A DNA stretch of 64,000 bases from Muribaculaceae bacterium. GTDB lineage: Bacteria; Bacteroidota; Bacteroidia; Bacteroidales; Muribaculaceae. Positions 59,801 to 64,000 of the stretch are shown here, one piece after another (within the stretch, counting starts at the first letter, position 1; each line of letters opens with the position of its first letter). The position numbers and the translations under genes are program-made. The DNA is taken from NCBI GenBank assembly GCA_017557665.1, contig JAFYYI010000024.1:1-64000 (forward strand), in the 5' to 3' direction. The notes under the pieces are model-generated. The model saw only the letters and a program-made list of their open reading frames with translations, did no database searches and was not told the origin of the DNA.

Positions 59801-62800
59801 ATGCGTAAGATTGACAACACCAACTTTGAACAGTCCAATATCGAGTACATCCAGTTCTGGATGCTTGACCCGTTCATGGATCCCGATTTGGGTAACCAGG
59901 ATGGTGGCTACCTGTATTTCAACTTGGGTGAGGTAAGCGAAGATATTCTTAAGGATGGTCTCAAGAGCTACGAGAACGGCCTTCCCATCAATGGTGATAC
60001 CACCTACATCGCCAACACCATATGGGGTAAAGTGTCCTCGCAGACTTCATTGACTTATGCCTTTGATAACACCAATGGCGCGCGCATCCTGCAGGATGTC
60101 GGCCTTGACGGTTTGTCGAACAATGAAGAGTTGCAGCATCCCACCTACACCAAATACTTGAATGAATTGCGTGCTGTCTTGCCGGAGTCCACTATCATTT
60201 CGATGCAGGACAATCCCTTCTCTCCCTTCAATGACCCGGCTGGTGATAACTACGCGTTCTATCGTAATGGCTATTACGATAATATGCACTACTCGATCAA
60301 CGACCGTTACAAGCGCTACAATAACAGTGAAGGAAACTCGCTCTCGCAGAGTGAAGCCTTCGACGGGCAGTACCAGACGTCACGTTCAACGCCCGATGTG
60401 GAGGACATCAACCAGGACAACACCCTGAACGAGTATGAGCGATATTTCCAGTATCGTGTTGCCATCCATCCCGACTCGCTCATCGTGGGTAGGAACTTCA
60501 TAACCGATAAGCAGGTCGCCAAAGTCCATACCCGCAATGGCGACACCCAGGTGGCCACTTGGTATCAGTTCACCATTCCTCTGGCTAATTATCAGAAGAA
60601 AGTGGGCACTATCCAGGACTTCTCTACCATTCGTTTCATGCGTATGTTCATGACCGGATTTAGAGAGACGACCCACCTGCGCTTTGCTTCACTCGAGTTT
60701 GTGCGTGGTGAGTGGCGCAACTACAAGTATAACCTCAATATGCGTGGCGAACACCCTGCCAATGGCGCAATCAGCATTAATACTGTGAACATTGAGCAGA
60801 ACGCGTCACGTGAGCCTGTAAACTACGTGCTGCCTCCTGGTGTGTCGCGCGTTATCGACAGCGGCTCGTCACAGATTAGGCAGATTAACGAGCAGTCCAT
60901 GCAGCTTTCTGTCGAGGATCTCGAGGCTGGTGACGCACGTGGCGTTTACCGTAACACCGAGCTTGACCTGCGCACCTACAAGCGCCTGCAGATGTTCGTG
61001 CACAACGAGGCGACAATCAACAACGAGACCAACCTGCGCAATGGTGACGTTTCGCTCTTTGTCCGTCTGGGTTCGGACGTGAAGAATAATTACTACGAGT
61101 ATGAGATTCCGTTGACGCTGACGCCGTCAGGACATTACAGCACCAACAGCACCAGCGACCGCCTCAAGGTATGGCCCGAGGAGAATATGCTCGACATTAA
61201 CCTCGATGTGCTCATCAACGCCAAGAAGAACCGCAATGCCGACAAGATGGCTGGTATCGATGGCGTGGGCTACTCGGTGCGTTACCAGGACATTGACCCC
61301 GATCATCCTAATAATAAGGTGTATGTCGTAGGTAATCCTTCATTGAGCAAGGTGCGTGTGATGCTTATCGGTGTGCGCAACAACTCCTCGACAACCAAGA
61401 GTTGTGTTGTCTGGGTTGATGAGTTGCGCGTGACCGACTTTGACTCTGAGGGTGGCTGGGCTGCCAAGGCGTCGATGACACTCAACATGAGTGATATCGC
61501 TGTCGTCAACATGGGATTCCACAAGGAGACTGAAGGCTTCGGCTCGGTGGACCAGAGCTTGTCCAACAGGCGCCTGGACAACTATGATCAGTATAACTTC
61601 GCTGTGCAGGCCGATTTGGGACGTTTCATCCCCGAGAAGGTGAAACTCCATGCACCCATCTATTATTCCTATAGCAATGAGAAGACGACGCCCAAGTACA
61701 ACCCGATGGATCAGGACGTTGAGCTGGACGAGGCGATAAAAATCTGTGAGACCAAGCATCAGAAGGACAGTATCATGGATTATGCCGTTACCGTGCGCAC
61801 CGCCAAGGCCTTCTCCATTTCAGGACTCAAGTTTGACGTGAAGACGATGAAGAATCCCATGCCTTGGGATCCGGCGAACTTCTCGTTCAGCTACTCTTTC
61901 AACAAACAGCACCTCAACGATCCCGAGAATATCTACGAGAACACCAATGACTATCGCGGTTCTATGCAGTACAGCTGGACACCTTATGCCAAGCCGTTCA
62001 AACCCTTCTCCTATTTCATCAGCGAGAAGAACAAAAACATGAAGTTCTTCAGGGATTGGGAATTGCACTATTTGCCTAACAACATCTCATTCAGCACCAA
62101 TATCTCGAGGTACTATTATGAGCAGCAGACACGCAACGAGACAGGCATCGATGTTGAATTGCCCGTGTCGGTCAGCAAGAACTTCCTCTGGGACCGTCAG
62201 TTCGCTCTCTCGTGGAACTTCACCAAGTCTCTCTCGGCGACCTTCAACAGCAATACCACAGCCCATATTATGGAGCCTGTGGGACAGGTTAACCGCAAGC
62301 TCTTCCCCGATGAGTACCGCGACTGGCGAGACTCGGTGATGAACTCGATCAAGGATCTGGGTACTCCTTGGGCTTATAACCAGACGTTCACTGTCAATTA
62401 TAAGGCGCCCTTCAGCCAGATTCCCATCCTGAGTTGGATTAACGCCACTGCGACCTATAATTCTGTTTACCGTTGGAACCGAGGTACCGTTGTCGATGAA
62501 ATCGCATCGGGTAACAATATTGCCAACCAGACGTCGCGTTCGCTTGACGGTCGATTCAGCTTGGAGCAGTTCTACGGCAAGATACCTTATCTCAAGAAAG
62601 TGGATGAACGCTTCTCGAGCAAGAATACCAAGCGTAGTAAGACTCCAGCCAAGAAGGAAAAGCCCAAGAAATTCAACCGCACCATCAAATTGAGCCCCGA
62701 CTCGGCAATCATTATCAACCACAAGTTGGGCAACAAGAACGTCAAGGTCTCGGCCACCACGACCGATGGAGATCCCTTCAAGGTAGAATATAAGGTCAAG

Positions 62801-64000
62801 GACAAGGATAATGTGGAAATCCAGACTTTGGGCACCGATAACCTCAAGTTCACTATCACCGAGGTTCAGAAGGAGGAAGTCCATAACTTCTTCACCGAGG
62901 CGGCACAGTACACTTGCAGGCTTCTCATGAGCTTGCGCAATGTGAATGTGCGTTGGAAGTACACTACATCGCTCTCAATACCGCAGTACATCCCTGAGAT
63001 TGGAGACATCTTCGGACAATCGACCCATTACGACGTCATGGCGCCGGGTCTGGATTTCGCATTCGGTTTTGCCGGCGAGTCCTATATTGAGAAGGCTATG
63101 GACCGCGGTTGGCTTATGGGTGACCAATCCATGACGACACCGGCCATCTATGCGAAGACCAACGAGTTTAATGCCGAGGTGCAGCTTGAACCCATCTCTG
63201 GATTGAAGATTACGCTCAACGGTAACCGCACCGATAACCGCACCACCCAGATTCAGTTCATGTTTGAGGACCCGACAGCCATTTATGGTGGTAGTTATAC
63301 CAAAACTCATATCGCAATGATGACGGCCTTTAAGGGTTTCAATGTCGAGGATAACTATCGCAACGAAACGTTTGACAAGTTCTTGAGCAACATTCCTGTT
63401 ATTGCCGACCGCATACAACAAAAGTACATGGGCACAACATATCCCGAACGAGGCTTCTTGATTGGGACGCCAATGGCAGGCAACACCTACAGCATTGAAA
63501 ACGGTGCCGTCAATACTTCAAGTAGCGATGTGCTGATTCCGGCATTCCTTGCGGCTTATTCCGGCAAAGATGCTTCAAAGGTGGATTTGAATCCCTTCCC
63601 CGGATTCAAGGCTATCCTGCCCAACTGGCGTGTGACCTATGACGGCTTGATGCGCATCCCGTTCTTCAAGAAGGTGTTCAAGTCGTTCAATCTCACCCAT
63701 GGCTATCAATGTACTTATAGCGTGGGCAGTTACAACTCGTTCAGTGACTGGGTAACCATCGGCGATGGTCTGGGATTCACTCAGGACGCTCTAACGGGTG
63801 GAGCCATTCCGTCGTCACCGTTCAATATCGCGTCGGTAACGTTGACCGAGAAGTTCGCGCCGCTGATTGGCTTCACGGCTACACTGTTCAACGACATGTC
63901 GTTCAACATGCAGATGGATAACATGCGCACTTTGACGCTCAACTCGTCGGCGGGTCAGCTCGTGGAGGCAACCAGCAAGTCCTTCTCATTGGGTAGCAGC
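56855..64000 (+). CDS. sprA: T9SS translocon protein SprA, C-terminus cut by window edge
   Basis: The frame is open for 2,382 codons to the right edge and was checked in phase near 58,020, 60,000, 62,040 and 63,960. SprA (Sov in Porphyromonas) is the giant 36-strand outer-membrane barrel through which type IX secretion substrates pass. The start must be TTG at 56855: an in-frame TAA lies 15 bases upstream and no ATG precedes the signal peptide (LNRKKIILSITILAIIGLLA). After the signal comes a seven-proline run, then family landmarks such as FRRSMMEYYRQKN and the barrel strand ends such as WGKVSSQTSLTYAF. Only about 100 residues are missing from the C-terminus. It presumably exports the T9SS-tailed amidase encoded in this window. 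Confidence 0.95.
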   Translation, partial: MNRKKIILSITILAIIGLLASNGSLLAQYVTSTLPPPPPPPDTRPSAQQQVPPKSDLQFDVRPTIPRNYDDVQGLGEYSADLKDPSNITSVVEFDPETGCYVVHTKLGDYDIVTPYIMSADEYSNADFRRSMMEYYRQKNAESAQNTESDPFNFLDMQFGMGPLETVFGPGGVQLKTTGSVVINMGVKSNSTDNPSLSVSQRKKTYFDFEQKIQANLTATVGDKMRFNMSYNTGATFDFDSKSLKLAYEGKEDEIIKNIEAGNVSMTTGSSLIHGSAALFGVKTKLQFGKLTATALVSQQNSESQTVSSKGGSQTTEFYLSADKYDQNRNFFLSHFFRDNYDRWCSKLPLVSSGVQITRIEVWITNTRNNYNEARNIMAFMDVGEGEEKNIANHHWIGEAGSLPSNKSNNLLDEIKESYPDARYMSKASMALLPLKDYGFEGGKDYEKIESARLLSSSEYTLNPDLGYIMLKQALSSDEILAVAYQYNYGGRTYQVGEFSGDITSTDQSLYVKMLKGTTASPYLPMWDLAMKNVYALGAYQIQKKNFKLNIKYLSDTTGNELTYIPAGQINGTPLLQVMNLDRLDANQEPNIDGRFDYIEGYTIQSSTGKIIFPVTEPFGEHLRTKFNDDAIAKNYIYTELYDSTLTVAQQFSDKNKFVLAGEYQSSSGSVIRLNATNVARGSVVVTAGGVTLTENSDYTVDYTMGTVTIINQSIIDAGTNISVSLENQSTFNMQRKTLLGLDLDYAFNKNFHVGATVMHYGEKAIGDKLAIGNELVNNTIWGANMSFNTQFMWLTNLLNKIPTVNAVAPSSVTFQGEFAQLIPHQAKTGSNSGSSYIDDFESTQTPVDIRAPYSWALASTPQDASASALFPEATLNNNVEYGKNRALISWYYIDRLFTQRNSSYAPGYIKSDLDALSYPYAREVAFSEVFPGRELNYGESSVIQTLNLSFYPKERGPYNLDGTNVDQDGNLLYPEKRWGGIMRKIDNTNFEQSNIEYIQFWMLDPFMDPDLGNQDGGYLYFNLGEVSEDILKDGLKSYENGLPINGDTTYIANTIWGKVSSQTSLTYAFDNTNGARILQDVGLDGLSNNEELQHPTYTKYLNELRAVLPESTIISMQDNPFSPFNDPAGDNYAFYRNGYYDNMHYSINDRYKRYNNSEGNSLSQSEAFDGQYQTSRSTPDVEDINQDNTLNEYERYFQYRVAIHPDSLIVGRNFITDKQVAKVHTRNGDTQVATWYQFTIPLANYQKKVGTIQDFSTIRFMRMFMTGFRETTHLRFASLEFVRGEWRNYKYNLNMRGEHPANGAISINTVNIEQNASREPVNYVLPPGVSRVIDSGSSQIRQINEQSMQLSVEDLEAGDARGVYRNTELDLRTYKRLQMFVHNEATINNETNLRNGDVSLFVRLGSDVKNNYYEYEIPLTLTPSGHYSTNSTSDRLKVWPEENMLDINLDVLINAKKNRNADKMAGIDGVGYSVRYQDIDPDHPNNKVYVVGNPSLSKVRVMLIGVRNNSSTTKSCVVWVDELRVTDFDSEGGWAAKASMTLNMSDIAVVNMGFHKETEGFGSVDQSLSNRRLDNYDQYNFAVQADLGRFIPEKVKLHAPIYYSYSNEKTTPKYNPMDQDVELDEAIKICETKHQKDSIMDYAVTVRTAKAFSISGLKFDVKTMKNPMPWDPANFSFSYSFNKQHLNDPENIYENTNDYRGSMQYSWTPYAKPFKPFSYFISEKNKNMKFFRDWELHYLPNNISFSTNISRYYYEQQTRNETGIDVELPVSVSKNFLWDRQFALSWNFTKSLSATFNSNTTAHIMEPVGQVNRKLFPDEYRDWRDSVMNSIKDLGTPWAYNQTFTVNYKAPFSQIPILSWINATATYNSVYRWNRGTVVDEIASGNNIANQTSRSLDGRFSLEQFYGKIPYLKKVDERFSSKNTKRSKTPAKKEKPKKFNRTIKLSPDSAIIINHKLGNKNVKVSATTTDGDPFKVEYKVKDKDNVEIQTLGTDNLKFTITEVQKEEVHNFFTEAAQYTCRLLMSLRNVNVRWKYTTSLSIPQYIPEIGDIFGQSTHYDVMAPGLDFAFGFAGESYIEKAMDRGWLMGDQSMTTPAIYAKTNEFNAEVQLEPISGLKITLNGNRTDNRTTQIQFMFEDPTAIYGGSYTKTHIAMMTAFKGFNVEDNYRNETFDKFLSNIPVIADRIQQKYMGTTYPERGFLIGTPMAGNTYSIENGAVNTSSSDVLIPAFLAAYSGKDASKVDLNPFPGFKAILPNWRVTYDGLMRIPFFKKVFKSFNLTHGYQCTYSVGSYNSFSDWVTIGDGLGFTQDALTGGAIPSSPFNIASVTLTEKFAPLIGFTATLFNDMSFNMQMDNMRTLTLNSSAGQLVEATSKSFSLGSS

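Noticed and set aside
62087..62884. 265-codon minus-strand frame inside sprA
   Set aside because: The plus frame is continuous SprA in phase on both sides, and the antisense frame has no supporting feature.
1..64000. tRNA, rRNA, CRISPR arrays, riboswitches, prophage and intact insertion sequences
   Set aside because: None was recognised by eye on either strand. A tRNAscan, Infernal and CRISPR search would settle this; any hit above family thresholds would overturn it.

Overview
The window is a stretch of chromosome from a Bacteroidota bacterium, most likely order Bacteroidales and close to Prevotellaceae or Muribaculaceae. The evidence is the gene families (SprA of the type IX secretion system, DUF4290, LolA beside FtsK, the dxs-trkA-trkH order, ruvA followed by sprA, an OMP_b-brl_3-type receptor), the promoter grammar (a TAnnTTTG box, often with a TTTG or TTG box about 20 bases upstream, in place of a sigma-70 -35/-10 pair) and the scarcity of Shine-Dalgarno sites. 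No rRNA, tRNA, CRISPR array, intact IS element or prophage was seen. Placement below order level is inference.

Layout. 1-5,030: end-truncated secreted protein, DUF445 protein, LolA-like carrier and FtsK, all on the minus strand. 5,240-6,973: CatA-like acyltransferase and a winged-helix AlkZ-like protein. 7,044-12,040: minus-strand operon of a 58-residue membrane protein, Dxs, TrkA and TrkH. 12,134-20,735: accessory block of two C10 cysteine proteases and a secreted flavodoxin/cyclophilin-like fusion, all with C-terminal dockerin-like modules, then a secreted DUF362 protein, an iron alcohol dehydrogenase and a serine beta-lactamase-fold hydrolase. 20,822-25,242: LTA-synthase-like sulfatase-fold enzyme and GH3 glycosidase. 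25,443-31,083: PrfA, a decayed GNAT, GNAT, MerR, outer-membrane receptor, DUF1893. 31,147-35,009: MtnN-LuxS (activated methyl cycle) facing Lon. 35,053-42,828: giant T9SS-type amidase with its beta-propeller partner, Prs, GH13 amylase. 42,865-48,400: threonine aldolase, TsaB, DUF4290, RimM, OmpA-like protein, ProS. 48,574-51,963: candidate small RNA, small membrane protein, PstS-like lipoprotein, and a TPR protein behind a sigma-54-like promoter. 51,975-64,000: two tandem subtilisins with dockerin-like tails, tightly joined to ruvA and sprA; sprA runs off the right edge.

How it fits together. Much of the block is housekeeping: translation, isoprenoid precursors, potassium uptake, nucleotide supply, DNA repair and chromosome segregation. 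The accessory part is secretory. Five exported enzymes end in dockerin-like repeats although no cohesin or scaffoldin is visible here. A large amidase ends in a T9SS-type C-terminal domain, and the T9SS translocon gene sprA lies directly behind two of the dockerin-tailed proteases. Intergenic regions hold several families of short palindromes, many of which double as terminators. Six genes appear to have essentially leaderless transcripts. All functions are read from sequence motifs by eye; no database search was run.
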